DNA from: Synaphobranchus kaupii
Lineage: Eukaryota > Chordata > Actinopteri > Anguilliformes > Synaphobranchidae
Assembly (NCBI GenBank): GCA_029718625.1
Contig: CM056387.1
Location: 34,696,888 to 34,760,887 of the forward strand
Direction: 5' to 3'
Length of the DNA stretch: 64,000 bases
Shown in pieces: positions 48,638 to 61,473 of this stretch (its first letter is position 1; each line of letters opens with the position of its first letter). The translations under genes and the position numbers were made by a program. A model generated the notes under the pieces. The model made no database searches, had not been told where the DNA came from, and saw nothing but the letters and a program-made list of their open reading frames with translations.

Positions 48638-51600
48638 CACACACACACACACAAGCACGCAGACACAGACACACAAACACACGTGAGAGCAGCCTTAACA
48701 CCAGGTTTTGCACCTCTGTTTCAGTTCCTTTTGGCCCTACTGTGTTAATTTACTACAAACGAACGTGTAATGCCAAGACGCGAAATAAAATCAGGCGCAT
48801 TTTGCAGGCGCTCTTATCCAGAGTGACTTACACAGCTTACATTCTTTTACATACAGTCCATTTATACAGCTGGATATTTATACAGAAGCAATTCAGGATA
48901 AGTGCCTCTCGCTCGAGGGCACGACTGCAGCGCCCCACCTGGGATTTGAACCTGCAACCACTTGAGTTGTGAGCCTAGTTCTCTGACCGTTCCACAACAC
49001 CGCCACCTGGACGTTTCATCAGGAAGGACAGGTGATAAGGCCCTAAAGCCACTTACTTTTGGCAGCAAATTTGTTCTCCTTCCGCGTTTTGCCAGACTTC
49101 TTCAAACAATTATTACAGATGAAGCTGATGGAGGATAAGAAAAGACAAGATTATAATTAATTTATATATATATATATATATATACACAGTTATTATTCAC
49201 GTCCATGATTATTGAGGGTCTGCACTAACCCTGCTGGCCAGATGACGTCGTAGTGTAGAACACAGATCTGATGCATCTTACGGCCGCAGTCTTTACATTC
49301 AACAAACCTGTAATGAGGGGGGAGAGAGTGGGTCAGACCGGACCGGACCAGACCACAGAAGCATACGAGGCGGGGCGGGGCGGGGTAGAGGGGCGGGGCA
49401 GAGAAGCGCTTTACCGCTCAGCTCAGTGTCTCAAGCCCTATGTCTGAGCCAGCAAAGAAGGAAACTTCAATGGCTACATTTGGCACGTGATTCTGCACCA
49501 AGCATGCGATTCTGCAACAGGTATGCAATAGTGCTACACGTATGTGATTCTGCTTCATGTATGAAATAGTGTTACACGTATGTGATTCTGCTTCATGTAT
49601 GAAATAGTGCTACACGTATGTGATTCTGCTACAGGTATGCAATAGTGCTACACGTATGTGATTCTGCTACAGGTATGCAATAGTGCTACACGTATGTGAT
49701 TCTGCTTCATGTATGAAATAGTGCTACACGTATGTGATTCTGCTTCATGTATGAAATAGTGCTACACGTATGTGATTCTGCTTCATGTATGAAATAGTGC
49801 TACACGCATGTGATTCTGCTTCATGTATGAAATAGTGCTACACGTATGTGATTCTGCTTCATGTATGAAATAGTGCTACACGTATGTGATTCTGCTTCAT
49901 GTATGAAATAGTGTTACACGTATGTGATTCTGCTTAATGTATGAAATAGTGCTACACGCATGTGATTCTGCTTCATGTGTAAGGTTTTGCTTCATGTATG
50001 CAATAGTGCTACACGTGTGATTCTGCTTCAATTACAAAGTTTGACTTCATGTATGCGATTCTGCTACACGTATGCCAGCGTGTTACGGGTGAAACAGAGG
50101 AGCTGCGCTTGAAGCAGCAGTGGTTTGAAACAGCAGGTGGCGCTGTTACACATAAACGAGGCGCTTGTGCCACTGCTACCTGTCCATCACGCCAAGCGCA
50201 GTAAAAACAAGAACGCCATTACGGGCAGAAATGCACAGGACACAGAGCGCGCCGATACTCACGGTTCCGGGTCCAACATGTCGTTTTTCTTCTTTTCAAA
50301 CTGGTCTTTCGATATCCTACTGGGGAGGGAGGAAGGAGAGAGAAAGAAACAGAGAGGTGAAGCCAGAGAGAGAGAGGGAGAGAAAGACGGAGAGAAATAG
50401 ACATAGAGAGAGATATGGGGATGTGTGAGATGGAGACAGAGTGAGAGACGGAGAGAGAGACATATATAGGGAGTGATAGAGATGGAGAGAGATACGAGGG
50501 GAGAGTGAGAGATGGAGAGAGAAACATAGGGAAAGAGAGTGAGAGATGGAGAGAGATACGAGGGGAAAGAGTGAGAGATGGAGAGAGAAACATAGGGAAA
50601 GAGAGTGAGAGATGGAGAGAGATACGAGGGGAAAGAGTGAGAGATGGAGAGAGAAACATAGGGAAAGATAGGGAGAGATATGGGGGGAGAGAGATGGAGA
50701 GAGGGAGAGTGAGGGGTGAGTTAGTACATATTAAGCCCATTTGTCACACCAGGTCCCCCACATCAGGGGTCAGCTGCCCAACACAAAAGGGAAAATGAAC
50801 TACAATACACTTCCATGCATTCTGTTAAAAAATTCCTACTGTACCCAGAATGCAATGGCACAGCAGGACAGAGCATAGAACACCTCAATACAGACAGCTA
50901 AACACCACTTTACACAGTTTAATACAGCGTGTGCCTCAATCCATATTAACCAACGGCACAGCAGGTGATTGGACGAGACTTACGTCTGTGACTGGGCGGG
51001 GTCGTCTCCCAGGGTGACGCGGTCGCCCTGGATCTCGTTGAAGCACTTTTCGCAGAAGTGATACCTGGGAGGGAGGAGACATGCCTCAGTATGAGCCGGG
51101 CCATAGAAACGAGAGCCGAGCATGTGCACGGAAAGGCGGACGGACTGACTGACTGACGGTAAGAGGCCCGGCGCTCAGCGACATCACGCGGACACTCTCA
51201 GGGTTCTTTCAAAAAGGACATGTTCTCAAGACAAACCCAGGGGGTTTGCTGTGGGGAAGGGGATCAGAGCCCCACACCCCAGTCAGTTAGGCCCCGATAC
51301 CCCACCATGGCATTCTCTGAGCTGTGATCCCTTCTCCATCTCTAACCCTCCCTGCTTTCCCCCCGTCTGAATAAAGCAACAACACAAAAAAAAACGGACC
51401 GACTATGCGCTCTCAAAAAAAAAAAAAAAACACTGTAAAATTAAATTGAATAAATAAAGACGGGGGAGGCAGGGAGAGTGAGACATAACTGTGCCGGAGT
51501 GAGTGCACAGGACATGGAGCCGCTCACGCAATTACAAACCTTTACCCCTCCCTTGTGCCACATCAAAATCACTCACTTGCAGGACTGCCTGGCTCCCTTA

Positions 51601-54600
51601 GTTACAGAATAAATACATTACCGCTGCCAAGCTTCTCTTCCGATACCGTTTAGTGTGGGTTACTGCCAAAAATGACATAATTTGTATGATATTATACAAT
51701 CAAGAGTCCATGTGTAATCTCAAATCCTTGATGAGAACATCAATAAGGATCTTTGCATTTTCCAAAGCAGATAATCGACATGTCACAGCGACAGACGGTG
51801 ATCTCCATTCTTAATTAAGAGATTTTACAATATGCAAGCAAACGAACGAGGTGCTCTGGAATTCACAATATTTAAAACTGATGCAACCATAAGCATTGAA
51901 GGACAGAAATGATCCCGCAGTGGCCCGATGTGGACAGCAGGGGGAGCAGTGGAGCGCTATATGAAAACCAGGCATTTTGTAGAAAAATCCCATATTTCGT
52001 TCTTGCGTACATTGCACAAGCACAACAGAGCGCAGTGTCGTGTTACAGCGCTGGGTGTAGGGAGGAGTTAAGATGGTTTCCCCCCACCTTCAGCGTTAAG
52101 ACTGCTCCGCAGTCCTGCTTGTAATAAAACCAGGACGGGAAAGCACACGGCCCACACGGCCCGCGCGTACGCCGCCGAAGACACAAAACGACCTATAGGA
52201 AAAACCCATGAGCCACCAGTGTCACGAGGATCTACGAGCGACGCCAAGCCTTCAGGGACAGCACCTGTCTCATCAATGCTTTAAAAATGTATTTATTTAT
52301 TTATATACTACGAAGCAGGATTAGTGAGTAGGCTGGATAACTGCACTGAGTAAAATCGGGAACAGCTCTTTTTACTTTGGTCCATGTTCCAGATCTGGGA
52401 GAGTTCCAGGTTTTACTCGGGTGCAGTTATCCAGCTAACTCAGTAATCCCGCTTCGTAATACACAATACACAATTATGCACAATTATTTTTCCTCCTTAT
52501 GCACACTTTCACCTGTATACATATGACGGAATGCAGGGCTACAGATTGAGATGGAAACAGTATAGTCTGAGAGTCAGCCGGCCTACCACACGTCCTGAGA
52601 AAATACCATCAGCGAGTAACAGACTAGGACACACCACCCAAGTCAAAAAAAAATGCTGCCCCCACCCCCACACAGAGCCACGCCCTCTCACCTGTTCTGG
52701 TAGCTGTAGTAGGTGCCGTCCCTGGATATGGTGCACAGCTGTTTGCCGTAGCAACAGAGCGTTTGAGGGGAGAACTCGTACTGCGGACACAGGGAGGGAA
52801 AGGGCATTGTTCTTACTCTGTCATACAGGTTACGGCTCACTGACAATACTGTTATTCTGATTCATTCTTACTCTGTCATACAGGTTACAGCTCACTGACA
52901 ATACTGTTATTCTGATTCATTCTTACTCTGTCATACAGGTTACAGCTCACTGACAATACTGTTATTCTGATTCATTCTTACTCTGTCATACAGGTTACGG
53001 CTCACTGACAATACTGTTATTCTGATTCATTCTTACTCTGTCATACAGGTTACAGCTCACTGACAATACTGTTATTCTGATTCATTCTTACTCTGTCATA
53101 CAGGTTACAGCTCACTGACAATACTGTTATTCTGATTCATTCTTACTCTGTCATACAGGTTACGGCTCACTGACAATACTGTTATTCTGATTCATTCTTA
53201 CTCTGTCATACAGGTTACAGCTCACTGACAATACTGTTATTCTGATTCATTCTTACTCTGTCATACAGGTTACGGCTCACTGACAATACTGTTATTCTGA
53301 TTCATTCTTACTCTGTCATACAGGTTACAGCTCACTGACAATACTGTTATTCTGATTGATTCTTACTCTGTCATACAGGTTACAGCTCACTGACAATACT
53401 GTTATTCTGATTCATTCTTACTCTGTCACACAGGTTACAGCTCACTGACAATACTGTTATTCTGATTCATTCTTACTCTGTCATACAGGTTACAGCTCAC
53501 TGACAATACTGTTATTCTGATTCATTCTTACTCTGTCATACAGGTTACAGCTCACTGACAATACTGTTATTCTGATTCATTCTTACTCTGTCATACAGGT
53601 TACGGCTCACTGACAATACTGTTATTCTGATTCATTCTTACTCTGTCATACAGGTTACAGCTCACTGACAATACTGTTATTCTGATTCATTCTTACTCTG
53701 TCATACAGGTTACAGCTCACTAACACTGTACGTACTCTATGCAAGGAACATAAACGCCATCGCAGGCTCCAGACTAGGGATGGGTCAATAATCAATATAA
53801 CTATATGTTGTGATAAAAAACATTAAATATTATTTAATCATCATAAATTGATGATACGGAAATATTGAAATAACCGTCTGTTACACTTTAGCATTGGTCA
53901 TATAAAACTGAAGAGTATAACTGGCTACAGTTAAGTTATTATTCTCTGACGCTCAGTAGACACAACGACATAAAGAAAGTTTTCATAGTACCATGGCATG
54001 GAGGTCATACATCGCCGCAGCAGGAGATAACGTTACCAGAAACAATGGAGCTTTGTCCCTGTCAAAATGTTTACATTTACTTCAATAAGTTGCACGTTAT
54101 TTTTTTGAAAAAATTTTTGTATTTACTTGCGTTATTTTGTGAAAACTGGTTATTGGCATGGCCAAAATGTTAACCCTTTTACATAATGCTTAACAATAAA
54201 ACATGTTTTCTGATTGGTATACATTTTTTAGTAATTGAAGTACGTTTTAATACTGTTTGAAGACTTTCAACTTATTTCAATAATTATCGAGATAATGTCG
54301 TATATCGTGAAAATGTTGGCCAAGATAATCGTACTATGAAATTTTTATATCGGCACATGCCTACTCAAGACATATGTAAGTTCTTCGCTTACATACCATA
54401 CACGCGTTTACCGGCTTCTTTCAAACCCGTCTGAGGTTATGCACTAGCTGGCAGCCGAGGCTAATCTGGTTGGAGCGGGTAAACTTCACCGGAAATGATT
54501 TAATCTTCGTTTGTAGTCGTTGTTGAACAGTATTTACATTTAGCGCCTCAAACGGAAATGCGTGAACTTGCACCGCACGTTTCCGCTGCGTAACAAAATT

Positions 54601-57600
54601 TGGACTGCACATTTTGCAATGCAAAAAAAAGCCCCCAGCGTTGCTCTTTGCGTCGTTGCGCACGTTCCTTGCGTAGAGTACATAACAGGCCTTAGTCTGA
54701 TGCTCTTGCTTAAGTACAGGCATTCAGAGCAGGGTTTTTCAGACTCAGACCTGAGTATGCATGTATGCTGGTTTTGAATTGTAATGAGCCATTAACTGTT
54801 CTTAATTACACACTTATGTCTATTGAGGTACGGTTCACCATTTTAAAGCCACATTATGGCAGAAATGACCACGCTTGCACTGAACCAATGTCCTATTAAC
54901 ATCTCAGGGCTTTTAACCAGTTAGCAGATTAATGCTTTCCTTTAACGTGCTAGACGAAAAATGACTCCTGTGGAAACGTTCACGTTTAATTGATGAAATC
55001 ATAGACTGACAACAGAAATCATCGCGGTTCTAACCGCTGAAATTCTGTCCAGCTGATTACTGTAACCCCTTTAGGGCAAAACAGGAGCTGACAGCAACAC
55101 CAAAGCAGAAACACTGAGCAGAAAACCTTTATGTGTGACCGAGCTCATGGGAAAAATCATGGAAGAACACTTTTTCAATTATCTTAATTGATCAAAAGAC
55201 TGGCCGCAGGAAAAAACCACAGCACATAGGCTGGCCAGGGACCAAGCCCCTTACTTAGACCATACTGACACAGGTCAACGAACACGAAGCACACCAGCGC
55301 TTTAATGCGTAACGGGAAAGTGCAGTATTGCCATCGAAAAGGAAAACTTATATGTGCTTAGAGCAAGTAACCACACAGACAGACGTGCCTGACTCAACTG
55401 AGGATTTAGCACATCCAGAAAAACACATTGAAACTATCAGGCTCTCTCTAAGCCTTAAGTCCGATTTCACTGTGTTTTAAAATTAGAATCCATTTGCTTT
55501 TCCACTGAAGAAAATGCGAGATGATAAATATACTGGGCATTCTAAACTGGGGAGAAAAGAAAAAAAATAAAACTAAAAAAAAAAAAAAAGGGCAAAATGC
55601 CCGGCATCTGGCCCCCACCTTCCTTCCGCAGCAGTACCCCAAGCCCTGCATGACGGGGTCAATCTCCTGCTCGAACACCTCGGCCAGCTTGGAGCAGTAC
55701 TTGTAGACGCGCGAGGTCTTGCGGTTGTAGAGCCAGGCGTTGTTGAACATGAGCCAGATGTCGTCCACGTACTGCCAGGGCTCCTGGTACTGACCCGTGT
55801 CCAGCTTGCGCTTGATGGTGGACAGGTCCATGGGGCTCTTCACTATGTCAAAGTAGTCCTGGGAGCACACAGGAGAGAGACACTCAACAAGAGCGCACTG
55901 AGTGAATCAGAGAGTGAGTGAATCAGTGAATTGGAGAGTGAACTGGTGAGTGAGTGAGGAGAGTGAACTGGTGAGTGAGTGAGGGAGGCAATGATTGAGT
56001 TGGAAAGTGAATCAGTGGGTGAGTGAATGAGTTGGTGAGTGAGTGAGGCAGTGATTGAGTTGGAGAGTGAATTGGTGAGTGAGTGAATGAATTAATGAGT
56101 GAGGTAGTAATTGACCTATCGCTAAGTCCCGCCCCTCTTGGTTAATGTTCCAAACTCGGACAAACAATTGATTTCAAGTCAGAACGTTACAGTGTGAACA
56201 ATGGCCACGGTGGCTCTTTCTGAGATACTCGTTAATTTTGGAAAAACATGAGCGATTTCCTCAAAGCAGACAGAAACGTTAGAAATATGGAATTGAGCGA
56301 TATGTGCAAGAAGTAAAAGTGTGTAAAAATGAAAACGTGATTAGAATCGAGGTCAATTAAAGTCTACCGCTGGAGAAACTGCACCAGCCGATTACCGATG
56401 TTGCTGATAAACAACACCATCGAGGAGCAGTGTTGTTCCTGCACTGCAGGTAAGATTAGGCTAATGAACTAACCTAGTTATCATTAACATTATGAATAGA
56501 AACCCCCTAAAGCCAGTGACCTGAAACTGTCATGTTAAGACGCCAGTATGAGCTAGGCTACTGAATAGCTAGCTAGCTAACGTCAGGGTGACCATATTTT
56601 CGATTTCAAAAAGAGGAACGGGTAGACAGACGTTATGAACATAAGAAAGGATAACGTTACCTGTTTGTTTATATACGGTTTATAGAACAAGCAAAACTTC
56701 TAGGAATTTAGAAATCCCGTCTGGACGGATATTTTCAGTCGCAAAAGAACTGTCCAGGAAAAAGAGGAGGTCTGGTCAGCCAAGCTAACGTGACTAACGT
56801 TAACACCAGCTATATAACGTTAAATAACTTAACGTTACCGAAAGTTGGCTGTTGTTGAGATCACATCAAATATTGTGGTAATGATAGCTGGCTTTACTAG
56901 CTCCAAGACCGGCATTAACGCTACAGCAGTGCGGTCTCAATAACTGAAGCGCTAACGTTAACGTTACTTTGTGAGCAGCACTGGGGCATTTACATAACTC
57001 AAGTAGCTAACGTTAAGTTAGCACAAATGCATTTGTCGCTGGTTTTGGGTTTCGGAAAAGGGACAAAAATTACTCCTCCCTCCAATCTTTCAGGGTACCT
57101 GGTGTGGATATTACAGGTTCCCCAAGAAAATCTTTTCACTATCCTGTCTGACTCAATTTACGCTTTTTTTTTTTTTACGATTTTCAGTGAGCTACTGCAA
57201 TCTTTCCATTGATTTCAGTGCACCTAGACCGAACCGCTTGACCGAGGTCAGAATGCATAGTAACGGTTGCAAAAGTATGATTGGACAATTTCTGGTTTGG
57301 GGAGGAGCCTAGCGCTAGGTCAATTGAGTTGGAGTGAGTAAACGAGTTGGTGAGTGAGTGAATGAGTGAGGTCGTGATTGAGCGAATGCGTTGGTGAGCG
57401 AGTGAGTGAAGCAGTGATTGAGTGAGTCAGTGAGTGAATCAGTCAGTAAGAGAGGGAGAGTCGTCTCCAGGTTGCTGCTTAGAGTCACATGTAAAATTGT
57501 AAGCCAGAGAGAGCAGCCACAGCTGGCTGAGAACACTCACTGGGATGCCAAGGAGCATGGGGTCCACAGGCTGGCGGAAGGGCAACGACTCGGGGTCCTG

Positions 57601-59972
57601 GCGGTACAGCGCCTCCAGCGTGGGCATCAGGGCCTGCCGCAGCTCCTCGGGCTTAAAGACTGCAGGGACCAGAAGGGGGCGATGGTGAGTCAGCACACAG
57701 GGGGAACGACACGGGGGGTTTGGGGGGGGGTAAATTCTAAAACGCTTCGCTCTCTTACTTTTCCTGCGCGGCAGCGAAGGGGAGGTGGAAGTGGCCGTGC
57801 CGTTTGCTCCGCCCTCCTCCTCCTCTTTGGGCTCCACCTTAATTTCCGGCTTCTTCTCCTCCACCTCCATTGGCTCCTGCTTTGGCTCCGCCCCCTCTGG
57901 GTCCTCCTTCTTCACTGCCAGTGACCTCGTGTCATCCTCGTGCTGGGAAGGGGGGGTCAATTCAGTCGGAATGTGAACACAAACAGCCCTCTGCCATCCT
58001 AGGCTTGAGTTTAAACTCTTGGTTAGATTGGCAGAGACTACAATATCGATATTTCTCACAAAGCACAATGCGCCTCTGCTGCAGTGAAATTTCCAACACC
58101 ACAGAGGTGGAGTCGAGCAAGTCCAACAAAATAAAACCTTACAGCCTCGCTATTCAGATGCTTCTTACAAAGTACAGGACTCCCTTGGTGCGCTAATATC
58201 CAGCTCTGCGTATCTGGAGTAAGGGACAGCCAGGCTTGCTGCTTATCCATCAACCCTTCAGTTAATTATGAGCTGCACGGTGCACCGTGGTGTGTGACGT
58301 GATTTGGTAATGTAGGACATCCATCGCTGGCTGCTAGCGCTGCACTGAGCACCGCTACGCCCAGCTCCGGGGTAGGGCTGGGCAATATACCACGATGATA
58401 ATTATCCAACGCAGCCATGTGGCGTCTTGCCTCTCTTATTTTTTTCGTTAATTATACCTGATGCGGTAGTAAAATATACAAACTTCAGAGGCTGCTGAAA
58501 TGCTTTCACTACTACTACATTGCTATATTGGGTGCTGATGAGACAGCCAATCAGCAGCAAGGTGGGTTAGTTCCATGTGATGCGTTTTTGTCAATCACAT
58601 GGCTGCTTCAAGCCCTTGCTGCTGCTCATTGGCTGTCTTAACAGATGTCAGTGGTGACGGGTTTTTTTTTTTTTCCCTGCAAGAATTTCACGCAGCCTCT
58701 AAAGTTTGGATGTTTACTCGCATCAGGAACCATTAAAGAATAAAGGATGAAAATAAAGCCAATACACCACATGGTGGCGACGATCAGTATTGCGTCTGAT
58801 AATTATCGCTGTGGTATATCGCCCAGCCCTACACCAGGGCCGACCCCCGTGGGGCCTGGCCCGGGAACGCACCTCTGTTTTGGGTTCAGTCTTGCCGGAC
58901 TGAAAGCCCTTATCGTCGCCCCGGAGGTCCGGTTTGAGGTCGGGGAGGTCGGGCAGGGCCTGCTGGGAGTGCACTTCCGCCACGGACGCGGGGGTGGGCG
59001 CGCGGTTATCCATGCTGGCCGCCGCCTGGGAGAGCTGGGGGGGCGGGACAGAGGGAGACGGACATTCAGAACGGGCCAATCGCATGACAAAGACGGCATA
59101 ACTCGAGCGTGAGAAGAAAAGAAGCAAATCGGTCTCTGGAGCTACACCAGCAGTGAAGAGGCATGAGCCCTAAAGGACACGGTTATAGTCAAGGTCCCCT
59201 CAAAGATGAACAAACACAAGGGATACCCCCACCCTATCCCCACCCTTCCATTGGATAGAGCACGTGCTCTGAGCTGAGCTCAATAGCAGCACTCCTCCTG
59301 CAGTGTTATAGGAGCGTTGGGCTGTGAAGCAGGAGGATTGGAACAGACACACAGCTAATGCTGAGGGGCGTAGGAATGAGAGGGGAACCATGACGACGGC
59401 AGCGTGCGGCTTCACGAGCTGCCGCTGTCAATCACCCACTGCGGAGGGGGAGAAATAACTATTGGTTCAGACCGTTAGGTCTTTAGTGGCGCTCGCACGA
59501 CAGCTAACGATTTGACGGTTTGAACCAGTAGTTATTAGAGGGGTTGGAGAAGCCGCCCGCTGCCTCAGTCAATGAAGGAGACGCTGGGAGGGGGGTGGGG
59601 GGGGGAAGGGGACGGGAGGAGCGGAATCTCACCGGGGTGGTGGGGGCCGGCGGCTGCACCGAGGTGGGCTGCGTCAGCTGGAGGGCGGGGTCCGGGGGGG
59701 GCTGCAGGGGGGTGTGCGGCCGGGAGGGGGTGCGGCCGGGCGGGGTCGCCATGGGGCCCGGCGTGGAGGGAGGCCCCCCGGAGGAGGGGGGCGGGACGGA
59801 GGGCGGGGCCTGCGGGGGGACGGGGAGCTGGTGCTGCTGCAGGTTAGGGGCGGCGGTGGAGGCGGGCGGAGGAGGAGGAGGCGGCGGCGTGGAGCGGAGG
59901 GGGGGCTGGGAGGCCGGGCCGCAGGGGATCTGGGGTCCCATGGAGCCCAGAGCGTTCAGGGGGAGACTAGCG

Positions 59973-60006
<34 letters not shown>

Positions 60007-61427
60007 GAGAACACACACAGCACAGCGTCAACGCCCATCACACCGCCCGGCAACACACCCGGCACACGCCCGGCGGCACACACATTGCCACACACCAGCG
60101 CCACACACAGCGCCATGTGCGGGATCATAACACTCTCCCCATCACCTCAAACACAGGGCCAAGAAACCACTGAAAACTACCGGCGGGCGAAACACTCAGG
60201 AAAAATAAAACCTTACTCCATATATTATGTATATCTGAATATAAATTAACCATATAAGGGGGTTTTCCCTCCATTCCTCACTTTTTCCCCTCTCCCCACA
60301 TGCCCTCGTCTCCATCCCGTACTAACCTGAGTGACCACAGCCCGCCCCGTCCCCGCCCCCTGCTCACCTGAGTGACCACAGCCCCCCCCCCCCCGTCCCC
60401 GCCCCCTGCTCACCTGAGGTGACTGCAGCCCGCCCCCCCGTCCCCGCCCCCTGCTCACCTGAGTGACCACAGCCCTCCCCCGGCTCCACCCCCTGCTCAC
60501 CTGAGTGACCACAGCCCGCCCCCCCGTCCCCGCCCCCTGCTCACCTGAGTGACTGCAGCCCGCCCCCCCCGTCCCCGCCCCCTGCTCACCTGAGTGACCA
60601 CAGCCCTCCACCGGCTCCACCCCCTGCTCACCTGAGTGACCACAGCCCGCCCCCCCCGTCCCCGCCCCCTGCTCACCTGAGTGACCACAGCCCTCCCCCG
60701 GCTCCACCCCCTGCTCACCTGAGTGACCACAACCCGCCCCCCCCGTCCCCGCCCCCTGCTCACCTGAGTGACTGCAGCCCGCCCCCCCGGCTCCACCCCC
60801 TGCTCACCTGAGTGACCACAGCCCTCCCCCAGCTCCACCCCCTGCTCACCTGATTGACCACAGCCCTCCCCCGGCTCCACCCCCTGCTCACCTGAGTGAC
60901 AGCAGCCTGAGAGGCCGGCTGGCCCAGGACCATGTTCACATTCCACGCCACCGCTGGACGCGGGGAACTGGGTCTGGGCCATAAATTGGGCCTGGCTGGC
61001 CGTCTGCCCCACCATGCTGCCGGTGTGGTTTCCTATGATGCCTTGGGCCTGGGGCATCCTGGAGGGGGACATCCCCATCTATGAAAATAAACCAAACAAA
61101 AAAAAATTTAATAAAAAAATGAAGGAGAGTAGAGAGTAATACGAGCAACCTCAGGTCATAAAGACCGAAAAAAAAAAAAACCGTGAGCGTGACACTGAAA
61201 CCCGACCCCACGGGACTGCGATGGGAGCAATGGCGGCCAAGAGAAAAACTCGCGTGGGTCAGGGAAAGGGAAGAAACATTTCTCCGGAGACCGGGGGGAT
61301 TACCGCTGGGAACGGAGCTCATGTTCATTTGCACGGGGTGATTCATGGGGGAGACGGCCCGGGACCCCATGGGCGCCTGCGACATCTGCACATTCTGCAT
61401 CGCCATGGGGTTAAAACTGATTCATCC

Positions 61428-61473
<46 letters not shown>

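Noticed and set aside
60246..60891. Minus-strand glycine-rich [11 protein letters not shown] frames running on from a CREBBP exon
   Set aside because: They read through the donor into the junction-derived array; the next exon (59633-60001) fits phase only if the donor at 60891 is used.
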